A stretch of DNA of 64,000 nucleotides, taken from NCBI GenBank assembly GCA_022822785.1, contig JAJEAL010000020.1:1-64000 (forward strand). The letters are read 5' to 3'. This document shows, one piece after another, positions 1 to 8,976 of this stretch; positions within the stretch are counted from its first letter, which is position 1, and each line of letters opens with the position of its first letter. The notes below the pieces were generated by a model that worked only from the letters and a program-made list of their open reading frames with translations, did not search any database and was not told the origin of the DNA. The stretch comes from Candidatus Poribacteria bacterium. GTDB taxonomy: Bacteria; Poribacteria; WGA-4E; PCPOR2b. The translations under genes and the position numbers were made by a program.

Positions 1-2
1 TC

Positions 3-260
3 ATGTATCAGATCCGATATAGATCAAGCGCTGCAAGGATACTCCAGCGGATGCCCAATAATATGGCGAAAACTATTGTTCGTAAAATTAACCAACTTGC
101 TGAGAACCCCTACGTGCCCAACAATAATGTAGCACGACTTACAGGTGAGCCGGGATACCGACTCAGAGTAGGAGACTCGCGTGTGCTATATGAAATCCAT
201 GATGACACCCTCATTATCGAAATCGTAAAAATTGGACCGAGAGGCGGTGTGTATAGATGA
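3..260 (+). CDS. relE: RelE/ParE-family toxin
   Basis: 85 residues, the usual size of a RelE-type mRNA interferase, which cleaves mRNA at the ribosome. The N-terminus reads MYQIRYRSSAAR and the C-terminus has the family end V-KIGPRGGVYR; the central GYRLRVGDSRVLYEI is the RelE core strand pattern. The ATG is the third base of the window, so its upstream signals are not visible. Its stop overlaps the start of the XRE antitoxin gene (ATGA), so the order is toxin first, as in HigBA-like pairs. Family confident, subfamily not. Confidence 0.88.
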   Translation: MYQIRYRSSAARILQRMPNNMAKTIVRKINQLAENPYVPNNNVARLTGEPGYRLRVGDSRVLYEIHDDTLIIEIVKIGPRGGVYR

Positions 261-616
261 ACCTTGAAACAATCGAAAGAAACAGTCAGAAATTTGTCCT
301 TGTCCCGATAGAAGAATATAACCAGCTCCTCGCAGATCTGGAGATGTTGAAAGACATTCGCGATTTTCGCGGGGCGAAAGCCGTTGATGAAGAAACCTTC
401 CCCGCCGAAGTGATTAATCGGCTGATCCTTAATGAGGATAACCCAATCAAGGTATATCGCGAGTACCGAGGACTGACACAGAAACAACTTGCGGATAGAG
501 TCGGGATTCAACGCGCATATTTGACGGAGATTGAAACAGGACGGAAGTCCGGTTCCGTCAAAACACTCAAGGCGATTGCTCAAGCACTTGATGTCGATTT
601 GACTTCAATTTTGTGA
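257..616 (+). CDS. XRE-family antitoxin
   Basis: 119 residues in two parts. Residues 10-35 (KFVLVPIEEYNQLL) look like a Phd/YefM-type antitoxin segment. Residues 65-119 are a Cro/C1-type helix-turn-helix (GLTQKQLADRVGIQ, then LTEIETGRKSG). It overlaps the RelE-like toxin gene by 4 nt and is inferred to neutralise it and repress the operon through the HTH. It ends 1 nt before the convergent stop of cas6, so the two units meet tail to tail with no spacer. Confidence 0.87.
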   Translation: MNLETIERNSQKFVLVPIEEYNQLLADLEMLKDIRDFRGAKAVDEETFPAEVINRLILNEDNPIKVYREYRGLTQKQLADRVGIQRAYLTEIETGRKSGSVKTLKAIAQALDVDLTSIL

Positions 617-1492
617 TCAAGTCCCTTGCCGTCGTGTCTGCCCCATCCCCATCGTTGTTTTATAGCCGGTACCACAGTAAAAAGCGAAATCAGCGAGCAG
701 GTTTGCAAGCCTCACCAACTCCACAGGGGATAACTTCGATCCCACCGCTGTCATCGGTGCCACGCCCTCACCATCCCAATCTGCCCCAAATTCATAGGTG
801 CAACCACCCACAAAACCGATCGCTTTATGCCTGCCGAAATCTAACATCTGTGTCTTTATCTCAAGTCGCGTTGCCAAACTGTGGTTCCTAATGAAATCGA
901 GAAGGGAGTGCTTATCAATCTGCATCGGTGAAAAAGCGTTCCACTTGTTAATCCAACTCTGATAAAATCGCACCAAGTCGATATGCGGTTGATTCCGCGT
1001 CTTCTGCCCGCGCGGCGACAACCCCCGAAACGCAGTCGGCGAATAAAAGCGTACCCGTATCCGCGTATCCCTACCCGCATCTTCAACCAGCTCCTCATAG
1101 GTCGTGTTCCCACTCCAATCCTTCGCTTCCGTCCCTGACGCAACCAAACGGCTCAGTTGAAAAATCGCCCCACCGAGACGGATGGACGGCAGACGCTGCG
1201 TCAAGAACGCATTACCAAAGTGCGCGAAAAGGACGTCATCAAGAAACGTAAACCGAAGCCAACATTCCGTGCCAGCGCGGATTCGCAGAAAATTACCATG
1301 TCTCTCACCTTTCCCAATCAACGGCGAAACCGTGAACGGTTTTTGGCTTGATCCCGCATGAACCGCCTCCGCCTTCTCCGGATTGCTCGCCCGCAACAGC
1401 GACAGAAACGCAGCGTGTGCATGATGCCCCATCGTCGGACGAAGCGTAACATCCTCCGGCGGGATAAGATGAATAACTGCACTAATAGGCAT
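617..1492 (-). CDS. cas6: Cas6 pre-crRNA endoribonuclease (type I-D)
   Basis: 291 residues. The C-terminal glycine-rich loop (CGTGYKTTMGMGQ) and preceding GCTYEFGAD strand are typical of Cas6, the RAMP ribonuclease that cuts within CRISPR repeats. His23, His24 and His26 (GHHAHAAFL) are candidates for the catalytic histidine. The ATG follows AGGAGACAAACCTC. It is the last gene of the leftward cas operon, separated from cas3' by 250 bp of repeat elements. In canonical I-D loci cas4-cas1-cas2 follow cas6; here a RelE/XRE pair abuts it on the other strand, so adaptation genes are absent or lie elsewhere. Confidence 0.9.
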   Translation of the reverse strand: MPISAVIHLIPPEDVTLRPTMGHHAHAAFLSLLRASNPEKAEAVHAGSSQKPFTVSPLIGKGERHGNFLRIRAGTECWLRFTFLDDVLFAHFGNAFLTQRLPSIRLGGAIFQLSRLVASGTEAKDWSGNTTYEELVEDAGRDTRIRVRFYSPTAFRGLSPRGQKTRNQPHIDLVRFYQSWINKWNAFSPMQIDKHSLLDFIRNHSLATRLEIKTQMLDFGRHKAIGFVGGCTYEFGADWDGEGVAPMTAVGSKLSPVELVRLANLLADFAFYCGTGYKTTMGMGQTRRQGT

Positions 1493-1520
1493 GAGGTTTG
1501 TCTCCTATGGAGTGTTATTA

Positions 1521-1607
1521 TAGAACTTACGCAGCCAACTGTAGGTGCTTGCCTCCCGATTGATCGGGGCGGCGCATCTTGCCCCGCGCCGAAATGCGTA
1601 AGTCCAA
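1521..1607. repeat. Short inverted-repeat element, ACTTACGCA family
   Basis: 87 bp element with ends TAGAACTTACGCA at 1521-1533 and TGCGTAAGTCCAA at 1595-1607, which are inverted repeats of each other. The interior holds GC-rich palindromes around CCCGATTGATCGGGG. It shares its ends with the larger element at 20906-21223. It directly abuts the CCATAA-family element at 1608, so the cas3'-cas6 gap consists almost wholly of two repeat elements. Confidence 0.65.
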
Positions 1608-1739
1608 TTATGGTGAATTAGAGAAATAAGTAGACATTTACTTGACCTTCGCGAGGTGTCCAAAGTCCCCCTGATAAGGGGGATTTAGGGGGTTGGCTCT
1701 GCACTGGGAATGTCTAAGTAATTTTAAAATCTACCATAA
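1608..1739. repeat. MITE-like element, CCATAA family, copy 1
   Basis: 132 bp. Left end TTATGGTGAATTAG, right end ATCTACCATAA; the outer 28 bp are imperfect inverted repeats. The core contains CCCCCTGATAAGGGGG palindromes. The right end stops 3 nt from the cas3' stop codon. It encodes nothing recognisable and is a candidate non-autonomous mobile element or 3' processing signal. Confidence 0.7.
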
Positions 1740-1742
1740 GAA

Positions 1743-4061
1743 TTACAATTCAGATTGTTCGCGTTCGTCCCATCTTCCTCGTAATTCTGCATGGATTAGA
1801 AACACCTGTGCTCCGAGGATTAACTGATACTCCTGCTGTTGGCCATCACCAAAGGTTACATTCAGTGAATAGGCGACCTGTCGCTTCGTTTCAAGGATGC
1901 TATTGAGGACGTATCGGTTCTCCATCTTTGATAAAAGACAGGTGATGTGCCGATCTGTCAGTGCCTCCTGAATTTCAAGCGGGATGAATCCGTTGGACAG
2001 TTGTAGTCGCAAACCTTTTAACGCGGTGGGAACCCAGCAGTATTGTCGTTCAAAAAATTCCTGATCATCCCCGCCGGCATTATAGCTGAATTGAACACGG
2101 CTGGGTGGAGTTTTCAAACTATCAACTCGGACAAAAAATTCACAATAATTTCCCCAATCTTCTGTGAGTGTGTGATATGTTTTTCTGTCAGGAATCTGTT
2201 GAAAGTTGTAATGTGAAAGGACGTGAAACAGATCGTACTCGGTATGTTGAGCAGTATTCTGGAAAAGATGATTCGGGTCATGAACACCACACTGGATGCC
2301 AACATCCGAACCTCGAAAGTTAAATAGTGAATGAATCGGTTGGTACTTCTGTTTTGCATATTCAACTATTTTTTCGCGGTTAGAACGACGTTTAATGAAA
2401 CCCTTGATTGCAGGATTCAATTGTGCACTTGGCGTATTTCGGAACGTTTCTAGCGTACCGTTGAGCCAGCTCTGATGTTCTAAGTAACTCCATGCAGCTC
2501 TTTCCTGCTGACGTTGGATGAAGGAGTCGTAAGCATTGTTCTCAAACGCGTCAATGACCGTTTCGTAGGTAGTGTGCCACCGAATCTTTTTCATCAATTC
2601 ATCAAATGTGGCATCACTCTCCGGTGCGAAGACCTGCCGAATCGTCTCAAAAATCTCACGGACGCGGTCCTGACGTTCCTCCGATGTCCTTCTGGAATGA
2701 GCATCGAGCGGATAGAACGCTTCAAGGATGGCGTAGGATTGAATATAGTGATAGAATTGGTTATCCTCACCAAGCGAATTTTGAACGAGTGCAGCAAACT
2801 CGCGACGGTCATAACTTTTCCCTGACTGCAATTGTGAATAGAGTTGCCCTTGTACAAATGCGTGTCCTATACTTGAGTGATTGGTGTTGGTTTTGCCGAG
2901 TAACCGGCCTGCCCGACCAATCCGCTGTGTGAATTCCGATGCATAAAGCGCGTCGAAACAGACGAAATCAATGTTTTGACGCGATTTGCCCATCTTTGTG
3001 AAATTGTAGCCGATGTCTACCGTCGGGGTTGCAAGAATAAGCGGAAAAGATGTCGCATCACGACGGACCTCTGTACTGACGGCTCCCGTAATCAATCCGA
3101 TCCGATTCCCAATGCCTCCCCTTTGAAGTCCCTGTTTAATATCGTTGATAGTGCGGAGAGAACTGCTGATGATGGCCCCCTCTTGGCCTGAATCAAGCAA
3201 ATCGCGGACGCGCTCAGGTTGCTCCCTGAAAGTCTCGTACATCTTGCTGCTATGTATTGTCAATTTAAGTTCAGAAAGTGTCTGTATTGTCTCATAATCG
3301 TTGCTCTCTATCGGTTCATTGTCAGGACTGACGAGGGCGTAAGTGAGATCAATCCTTTCAAGATAGGTAAGTACCTTTTCATCGGGTGTGGCCGAAAGCA
3401 GGCAGATTTTCCGACCCCCGTTGAAGTAACCATACTCCTTCGACAGAATGAAAAACATTAGAAAATTGGCGATTTGTTTGGCGTTGTAGTAATGAAATTC
3501 GTCGATGACGATGTAGTTGAATTTGACCAGAAAATCGCGAAAAAGGTTCGCGCTATCCAACTGTGAATAAAGATTATAGAAACAGAGGTAAAAAATATCG
3601 GGGTTTGTGACCAGAATCAGCGGTGCTCGCCGTGCCAATTCAGGGAAATAGTCACGTGGATTTTGAATCAGTTCGTGCAATTTTCTTGCGTTTCTAACGC
3701 GATAACCGGGATCATCGACAACCTCCCATTCACGAAGTTTCTGACCGGTGACCTCAGCGACAACAAAATTCAATTTATCATGTTCATCAACAAACTCTTG
3801 AATGTCAACTGCGTGTTGGTGAATCAGTTCATTTGTCGGGGCGATGAACAGAACATTTTCACCTTCCAGATCGAATAACCGTAGCAGAGAAGCACGCGTT
3901 TTACCCGTACCTGTGTTGTAGGTGTTAATAACGAGATCGTTTGTTTTAAGTGCTTCATAGGTCCGCTGTTGGTGATAGAGCGGTGAATGTTCTAATCCCA
4001 ACGGGTTTGTTGGGCTAACTTTTTCATGCCCTGCGTTCAGCGTAACTGTTATCTCTGGCAT
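1743..4061 (-). CDS. cas3: Cas3' helicase of type I-D CRISPR-Cas
   Basis: 772 residues from the ATG at 4061, which has AGAGG eight bases upstream; an ATG 42 nt further up has no ribosome site. It is a superfamily 2 helicase: Walker A GTGKT (about 51-55), DEFH box (187-190), SAT motif (223-225), and motif VI QRIGRAGR (379-386). No HD nuclease domain is present, as expected in type I-D, where the HD nuclease is on Cas10d. It should unwind the target DNA after Cascade binding. In canonical I-D operons cas3 is first; here it lies between csc1 and cas6, an unusual order. Confidence 0.9.
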   Translation of the reverse strand: MPEITVTLNAGHEKVSPTNPLGLEHSPLYHQQRTYEALKTNDLVINTYNTGTGKTRASLLRLFDLEGENVLFIAPTNELIHQHAVDIQEFVDEHDKLNFVVAEVTGQKLREWEVVDDPGYRVRNARKLHELIQNPRDYFPELARRAPLILVTNPDIFYLCFYNLYSQLDSANLFRDFLVKFNYIVIDEFHYYNAKQIANFLMFFILSKEYGYFNGGRKICLLSATPDEKVLTYLERIDLTYALVSPDNEPIESNDYETIQTLSELKLTIHSSKMYETFREQPERVRDLLDSGQEGAIISSSLRTINDIKQGLQRGGIGNRIGLITGAVSTEVRRDATSFPLILATPTVDIGYNFTKMGKSRQNIDFVCFDALYASEFTQRIGRAGRLLGKTNTNHSSIGHAFVQGQLYSQLQSGKSYDRREFAALVQNSLGEDNQFYHYIQSYAILEAFYPLDAHSRRTSEERQDRVREIFETIRQVFAPESDATFDELMKKIRWHTTYETVIDAFENNAYDSFIQRQQERAAWSYLEHQSWLNGTLETFRNTPSAQLNPAIKGFIKRRSNREKIVEYAKQKYQPIHSLFNFRGSDVGIQCGVHDPNHLFQNTAQHTEYDLFHVLSHYNFQQIPDRKTYHTLTEDWGNYCEFFVRVDSLKTPPSRVQFSYNAGGDDQEFFERQYCWVPTALKGLRLQLSNGFIPLEIQEALTDRHITCLLSKMENRYVLNSILETKRQVAYSLNVTFGDGQQQEYQLILGAQVFLIHAELRGRWDEREQSEL

Positions 4062-4110
4062 AGTGATACCTCTGGGGAATTTAGAGGGAGTGCTTGCAAG
4101 CATTTTGGTT

Positions 4111-4194
4111 CATGTTAAAAGAAAGTGCAAAGCACTAAGAGAAACCGAGTTTTTTCTTGAAAACTCGGTTTCTGTTGCACGATTTCTTAACATG
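4111..4194. repeat. Nested palindromic element between csc1 and cas3'
   Basis: The core is a perfect 14-bp inverted repeat (AGAAACCGAGTTTT at 4140-4153 with its complement at 4160-4173, loop of 6). Around it sit further matching arms: GTGCAA/TTGCAC, and outermost CATGTTAA (4111-4118) with TTAACATG (4187-4194). The whole 84 bp can form one long cruciform or RNA hairpin within the cas operon transcript. Confidence 0.75.
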
Positions 4195-4246
4195 AGTCAC
4201 TATTTTATAGGTACAATGCACACCCTACGAAAAAACTAATATCAGT

Positions 4247-4963
4247 CTAAAAATTGGTATAAAACTGCATACCTGCTGGCAGTCGTGTTTGGAAATCGTC
4301 TGCTAGTTGACAGAAATTGCCCGATAATTGAACATTCCGAATTAAAGGAGTCGGCCGAATGTTGAGTAGATCAAACATCCCGACCCGTATTTCTGACGGT
4401 AGGTCATTTGGGTTGAGATAATTTGGATAGATCGTAGTTTCCCTGTGAACTTCACGATACGGTTGCTTCCGTGCAGAAATCTTCACTTTGCTCATAAATT
4501 TTCCGAGCCGGATGTAACGTGGAATCCGAAATTCCTCTCGACTGGTTACATAGAAAACGCCCCGGTTGCCGACGGACAGGAGTTTGAGCCTGCCGATTTG
4601 TGGAAAGTTCGCCGCCCGCGCCTTCAATCGTGGATTGAAGATACGTTCCCGATTGACCGAAATCGCGTTCTGTTCCATCTGAAACCAGTAAGAATCTGAC
4701 ATGGCGTTAAATTGAACGACCGTAAAACGCGCCCTTTCCGTCAACGTTCCTGGTGTAATGTAAATACCAGCCTCGTTAAGCTCTTCCAAATCCGTAGCAT
4801 AGCTGATTTCACCGCTATTGTAATAGCTTGAGTGACACAACCCAAGTGCATACGCAAGCGCGTAGTTACCGATAACCGGCTCAGTTTGGAAAAAATTATT
4901 AACCTCACGACTGGCGAAAAAGAGGTTTTCCATCAATTCAAAGTTGCAGCAATAGATGTGCAT
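4247..4963 (-). CDS. csc1: Csc1 (Cas5d), type I-D Cascade subunit
   Basis: 238 residues, RAMP-fold Cas5 of type I-D. Supporting features are length, position directly after csc2, and the Cas5-like sections ENLFFASREV near the N-terminus and RYIRLGKFMSKV in the middle. It should cap the crRNA 5' handle in the I-D effector and help recognise the PAM. The ATG follows TGGAGG. A 10-bp palindrome separates it from csc2 and an 84-bp palindromic element from cas3'. Confidence 0.88.
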   Translation of the reverse strand: MHIYCCNFELMENLFFASREVNNFFQTEPVIGNYALAYALGLCHSSYYNSGEISYATDLEELNEAGIYITPGTLTERARFTVVQFNAMSDSYWFQMEQNAISVNRERIFNPRLKARAANFPQIGRLKLLSVGNRGVFYVTSREEFRIPRYIRLGKFMSKVKISARKQPYREVHRETTIYPNYLNPNDLPSEIRVGMFDLLNIRPTPLIRNVQLSGNFCQLADDFQTRLPAGMQFYTNF

Positions 4964-4977
4964 GAGATGCCTCCAGT

Positions 4978-5002
4978 GTTGGGTAGGAGATACCTACCCA
5001 AC
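4978..5002. repeat. Perfect 10-bp inverted repeat between csc2 and csc1
   Basis: GTTGGGTAGG (4978-4987), 5-nt loop, CCTACCCAAC (4993-5002). It sits immediately after the csc2 stop and before the csc1 ribosome site, with no T-tract on the coding strand, so it is more likely an RNA stability or processing hairpin or a repeat relic than a terminator. The GTTGGGTAGG string recurs inside the element at 34340-34448. Confidence 0.75.
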
Positions 5003-5005
5003 TTT

Positions 5006-5995
5006 TCACCCTTGCGGATAGAGCTCAGTAATTGATTCCAATAGCCCCTTCACCGCGGTTGGTGACGTGAATGTCTGCTGAATTTCACCTATTAACTCAA
5101 TCAACTCTGCATTCGTAAGGGATTGTAAACTACCGATGACTTCATTGGTTAGATTATCTACTGCTCTGACGACTTCTGATGTCACTCGGTTTTCATCCAA
5201 CGGGAATTGTCTGCCGTCTGAACCGAGTCGATCATAGACGCGCTGTGTTAATTCCAGATTGCTGAAAATTTCACAGTCACTGAAGATTGCACCGACGATA
5301 GTGTTTCGCATTTTACCAAGCCGTGACGAAATAGCACCGTAGCGACGACTCCTTAACACGTTCGCTAGGACGTAGCGAATTTCGTCAGATGTCAAATCTT
5401 TGAGAGTTTGCATGTCAATAAACAACGTCTCCGGCTTGACATACTCGTCCTCTTGAATACTTGATGACGCCTCCCCAGAAACAGGATCGCGCATTGTGTT
5501 GTTATCGTAGAGAGCATTGAACGTCCGCTTTGCCGTAACCGTTTGGTATGACTGAATACTGAATGCGTCATCCGTAATGACACGAGATTTCTGTGCCCCA
5601 CCTCCGCCAACAGCATAGCCGTAGATCATGCAATCTGCACATATTCCACAGGGCTTATTCCGGTTCAATGCACAAATATTTTCCTTTTCTTCCGGCCTAT
5701 TTCCTCTTGAATCCGCTGCGTAGAATAACAAGTTGTGTTGCCGCAGCAGTTCACGGCCCGTCCGGCGCTCAACAGCGGTCTGTTTCCGCTTGCTGATGGT
5801 GACACGAGAAATCACGTCTCGGTCTTCAAGTCCGGCATGGACGGAATCACGTGCCAACCCTTCACCAGAGCCTTCTGTGCGAAAAATCATCTCTGATTCC
5901 GCTTTCCGTAACACAATCAACGTTAGATAACGGCTTTGCGGAAAATTCTCATATTGTTTAACCATAAAGTCGGTGTAGTTATCCAGGATACTCAT
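5006..5995 (-). CDS. csc2: Csc2 (Cas7d), type I-D Cascade backbone
   Basis: 329 residues. Cas7 of type I-D, the repeated backbone subunit that coats the crRNA spacer. The glycine-rich stretch YAVGGGGAQKSRV and a four-cysteine cluster (Cys108, 116, 119, 122; KPCGICADC) fit the zinc-binding insert of Csc2. Its ATG overlaps the cas10d stop (ATGA), so the two are translationally coupled. Confidence 0.92.
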   Translation of the reverse strand: MSILDNYTDFMVKQYENFPQSRYLTLIVLRKAESEMIFRTEGSGEGLARDSVHAGLEDRDVISRVTISKRKQTAVERRTGRELLRQHNLLFYAADSRGNRPEEKENICALNRNKPCGICADCMIYGYAVGGGGAQKSRVITDDAFSIQSYQTVTAKRTFNALYDNNTMRDPVSGEASSSIQEDEYVKPETLFIDMQTLKDLTSDEIRYVLANVLRSRRYGAISSRLGKMRNTIVGAIFSDCEIFSNLELTQRVYDRLGSDGRQFPLDENRVTSEVVRAVDNLTNEVIGSLQSLTNAELIELIGEIQQTFTSPTAVKGLLESITELYPQG

Positions 5996-8835
5996 GACTG
6001 TTGTTCCTCCTTTTCTCTATCCCGTCTCGGAATCATCTCTGTAATGAAGTAGAGATATCCGGAACGAATTCGTTTCCGGTTTTCAAGTAAATCAAACAGA
6101 TTGCCTTGGTAAACATCTTTGTAAACTGAATCGAACAGCACCTTGACAAATTGCGAAATGTTTTCCAATTTCGTCGCGCCAAAAAAACGTGGGTCAAGGC
6201 GTTCAATTGCACGGGCAACCTCCTTCGACATAATTGCTCGCGCTTCCTCTTCAGTTTCACGCTCTAATTGCCAACGTTCAAGACTATCGAATGCCACATC
6301 AAGGGGTTTCGCGAGCGAATTATCCTTGAGACTATCGCCCTTTAATCGTCCCTCCCATGCAATGCGAGCGAGCTCCTTAATATAAGACATAATCAGGTCT
6401 CCTCCTTTCTGTGCTACAACATCGGCGATGGAGCCGGCCGTGTTGCGGACGGTTGTGAACTGTAACGGTTCATTTCCCGCTTGTTCACGTTTAATCATTC
6501 GGTGGGTTACATAGTAAAGTTCAAGTGCATCGTAATTCAAACTCCGAATCAACCGAACTAAATCATCGGTATCAATACTTCCAATCTTTGATCGGATGCC
6601 GTGCAACTTAAGTAGTTGTTCAAACGCTTGTTGTGTCATATCACTATCAAGGTTGTTGTCCGGCAACCATCCCCGAAATGCAGGCGGAATATGATCAATA
6701 AAAAAGTGGCTAAACTCATCATCAGAAAAGAGCGGAATTGACGAATCGGTTAGCACCGCGCGACAGCCCAAAAAACGTTGATACAGCAGGGCGTTTTCGA
6801 TAGCATATAAAACATCTTCCGTGTGATTCTTGCCGGGGGTATTGACAGGAATAGTCAAAATGTTGCCGAGGGCTTCAGAAAACTTTGGTAACGGGTTCCC
6901 ATTAACCTTTGTCCTACTAACTGGCAAAACCAACTGTGTAGCCTCTCGATAGCGACGCAACGCATCGTCTGTTTTAAGAAATACCGATGGAAAGTCAGGA
7001 TTACTGAACCGCTCCTGCGCTGCACGGAAAGCTCCGATGAACACATCAGTAAAAAACGAAATCGGATATAGGTGAATAAAAAACGTCGCTGTGTTTCCGC
7101 CTACGTTGTAGCAAATCTTGTCGAGCATGTACTGCGTCCGGCAAATGCTACAGACGCGGCGTTTCGGTTCACGTGATGTACCACCTTCAAGTCGATTGGA
7201 GAAATACTGGACCTTGATATTCGCCGGTACGTCCGGCTTCATCCACTCATCTGTTTCAAACTCCGCGCCGCAGGTACTACACTGGACATGATTGCTCCTC
7301 ACATAGCGTTCCAGATTTTTGGCAAAGTACCGCCCCCGGTCAGTAGCAAAACTGAAGTCAACATACTTGTGAACGTAATCCGCTAATATCTCAAATTCAC
7401 TCGCGGGGCGTGCGGTTTCCATAATGGCTGTACCATCATCGACAATCAATTCATAGATTTCGTCAATGTCTCTGCCACTCTTGTAAAGGTCGCGTCCGAT
7501 AATATAACCCCGATCGGATAGGGCGTTGAAACTTGCATATCGCGGACGACAAGCCGTATCCTCGATCTCCAATGGCAACTCAAGCAGATCATAGATGTAA
7601 TTCCATGCATCAGAAATGTTTTGGGAAAAATGCTTGTTCAAGAAGATATAGTATGTCCGCACTAGTTCCCCAATCCGCACAGCGGCCTCGTCGGGGGGCA
7701 GCAAATGAGCATCTTCAGCTAAGATTTCATCAATCAACGCAATCTGTGCCGCGGGGTCGGGATTCTTTTTACTCGGTTTTGTCCCTTGTAACTTTTCACG
7801 AGCGTTTTGGAGTCTTCCCCGACAACGATCATTCATGTCATCCACTTTAGCGGCGTACTTCCGCTCACTGATGATGTTCCGCACCTCATTCCAAATCTGC
7901 TGGAATGATAAACCAAGTGATAAACATTTCTCATCTACCTTGATACCGGCAGGGCTGCCCTGAATAAACTTCCTAAATTCTCCGCTAGTTTTTGATTCGA
8001 TCTGATTAACGACACGATTTCCAAGGGTCGCGATCTCGTTGGTTGTGATTTGGATCTCTCGATTGCGATCTACGAGATACGCTACACCATCAGGATAGTA
8101 AAGCAGTGGTAACAGGTCTTTTTCCGTTTCCATATGCTTCACAATCTCATTGTGAATGAGATTTGTCAAGATGCCACGTTGCTCACTCACCTTGTGGTAG
8201 ACAAACTGGTATTGAACATCAAGGATTCGGTTAAGCTCTCTGAGGAAATCTACCTTTTTTGCGCGTTCCTCAAGCGTTTTTGAGAGGTCAATCACATCCA
8301 TTGCCCGTATAATCGGGACTAGATAATTCAAAAGTCGATCCTTATCGTGTGAATACGGGTCATAATCCAGATCGAGGGTTTCATCGTAGGTGTGATAATG
8401 CCGCGAATGAGCGCGGATAAGAACTTCGATGTCCTTCAGGTAATCTTGCCATTCCGGAAAGAATCGTTCCATCTCAAGGGTCGTCAACACCGCACTGACA
8501 TTTTTCTCGTTTGCCAGATAATTGAATGAACGCTTCTCGTCTTGGAACTCCTGAAGTTTGTTCAAGTCATGAATGCTGAATGCACTGAACAGCAGTTGGA
8601 CCTCAAGATCATCCAAATCCAAGATTGGACGTAACCGCTCAAGAACGAAAATTCCGTTGGTAATATGAAGATAGAGCGATTCACCCGCCTTCGCGCCGTA
8701 TTGAATGATTTCCTGATAACCTCGCAACTTCTTATTGGCAATTTCCTCTACGTAAGTTTGGAAAAGGTTGTCTGCTTCTGAATAAACCCCAAGCAAAAAT
8801 AACAATTCTTCCCCTTCACGTTTCTGTTTTGCCAT
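5992..8835 (-). CDS. cas10d: Cas10d (Csc3), HD-nuclease large subunit of type I-D
   Basis: 947 residues. The N-terminal HD nuclease shows His57, His89-Asp90 (SIHDLNKL), His143/His146 and Asp180 (IRAMDVIDL). A central zinc finger has Cys519-x2-Cys522 and Cys562-x2-Cys565. The palm motif is degenerate (FSDDEF, about 703-708, in place of GGDD), as is usual for Cas10d, so cyclic oligoadenylate synthesis is not expected. In type I-D this protein carries the DNA-cutting HD domain absent from Cas3'. It is first in the operon, with GAGAGGAG before the ATG, and overlaps csc2 by 4 nt. Confidence 0.93.
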   Translation of the reverse strand: MAKQKREGEELLFLLGVYSEADNLFQTYVEEIANKKLRGYQEIIQYGAKAGESLYLHITNGIFVLERLRPILDLDDLEVQLLFSAFSIHDLNKLQEFQDEKRSFNYLANEKNVSAVLTTLEMERFFPEWQDYLKDIEVLIRAHSRHYHTYDETLDLDYDPYSHDKDRLLNYLVPIIRAMDVIDLSKTLEERAKKVDFLRELNRILDVQYQFVYHKVSEQRGILTNLIHNEIVKHMETEKDLLPLLYYPDGVAYLVDRNREIQITTNEIATLGNRVVNQIESKTSGEFRKFIQGSPAGIKVDEKCLSLGLSFQQIWNEVRNIISERKYAAKVDDMNDRCRGRLQNAREKLQGTKPSKKNPDPAAQIALIDEILAEDAHLLPPDEAAVRIGELVRTYYIFLNKHFSQNISDAWNYIYDLLELPLEIEDTACRPRYASFNALSDRGYIIGRDLYKSGRDIDEIYELIVDDGTAIMETARPASEFEILADYVHKYVDFSFATDRGRYFAKNLERYVRSNHVQCSTCGAEFETDEWMKPDVPANIKVQYFSNRLEGGTSREPKRRVCSICRTQYMLDKICYNVGGNTATFFIHLYPISFFTDVFIGAFRAAQERFSNPDFPSVFLKTDDALRRYREATQLVLPVSRTKVNGNPLPKFSEALGNILTIPVNTPGKNHTEDVLYAIENALLYQRFLGCRAVLTDSSIPLFSDDEFSHFFIDHIPPAFRGWLPDNNLDSDMTQQAFEQLLKLHGIRSKIGSIDTDDLVRLIRSLNYDALELYYVTHRMIKREQAGNEPLQFTTVRNTAGSIADVVAQKGGDLIMSYIKELARIAWEGRLKGDSLKDNSLAKPLDVAFDSLERWQLERETEEEARAIMSKEVARAIERLDPRFFGATKLENISQFVKVLFDSVYKDVYQGNLFDLLENRKRIRSGYLYFITEMIPRRDREKEEQQS

Positions 8836-8866
8836 GACAACTCCTCTCTATAATTGATTGTTGACG

Positions 8867-8900
8867 ATTGTAACATACGTCCAGTCGCACAAACCTGTGC
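8867..8900 (-). promoter_or_regulatory. Candidate cas operon promoter with operator-like palindrome
   Basis: On the minus strand an extended -10, TGTTACAAT, lies about 32 nt before the cas10d ATG. The -35 region is poor but is covered by an inverted repeat GCACA-N4-TGTGC (8887-8900). An operator overlapping a weak -35 would suit a repressor or activator such as the WYL protein encoded nearby. The -10 is seen; the regulatory role is inference. Confidence 0.5.
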
Positions 8901-8941
8901 CCGATCGAAAAAAAATTAACCAAGCTTCGTTTTTTATACAT

Positions 8942-8970
8942 TTGACCTCTCTTGGATTCAATGTTATAAT
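8942..8970 (+). promoter_or_regulatory. Strong sigma70-type promoter divergent from cas10d
   Basis: TTGACC at 8942-8947, exactly 17 bp, then a consensus TATAAT at 8965-8970. It points away from the cas operon and drives no protein gene; a structured sequence with a terminator begins about 7 nt after the -10. Confidence 0.72.
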
Positions 8971-8976
8971 GATAAC

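Noticed and set aside
617-1143. Short frames opposite cas6
   Set aside because: Low-complexity Arg/Pro-rich shadows of the Cas6 coding sequence without start signals.
5992-8835. Type III Cas10 with cyclic oligoadenylate signalling
   Set aside because: The palm motif is degenerate, csc1/csc2 and cas3' are present, and no CARF effector lies nearby; type I-D fits.
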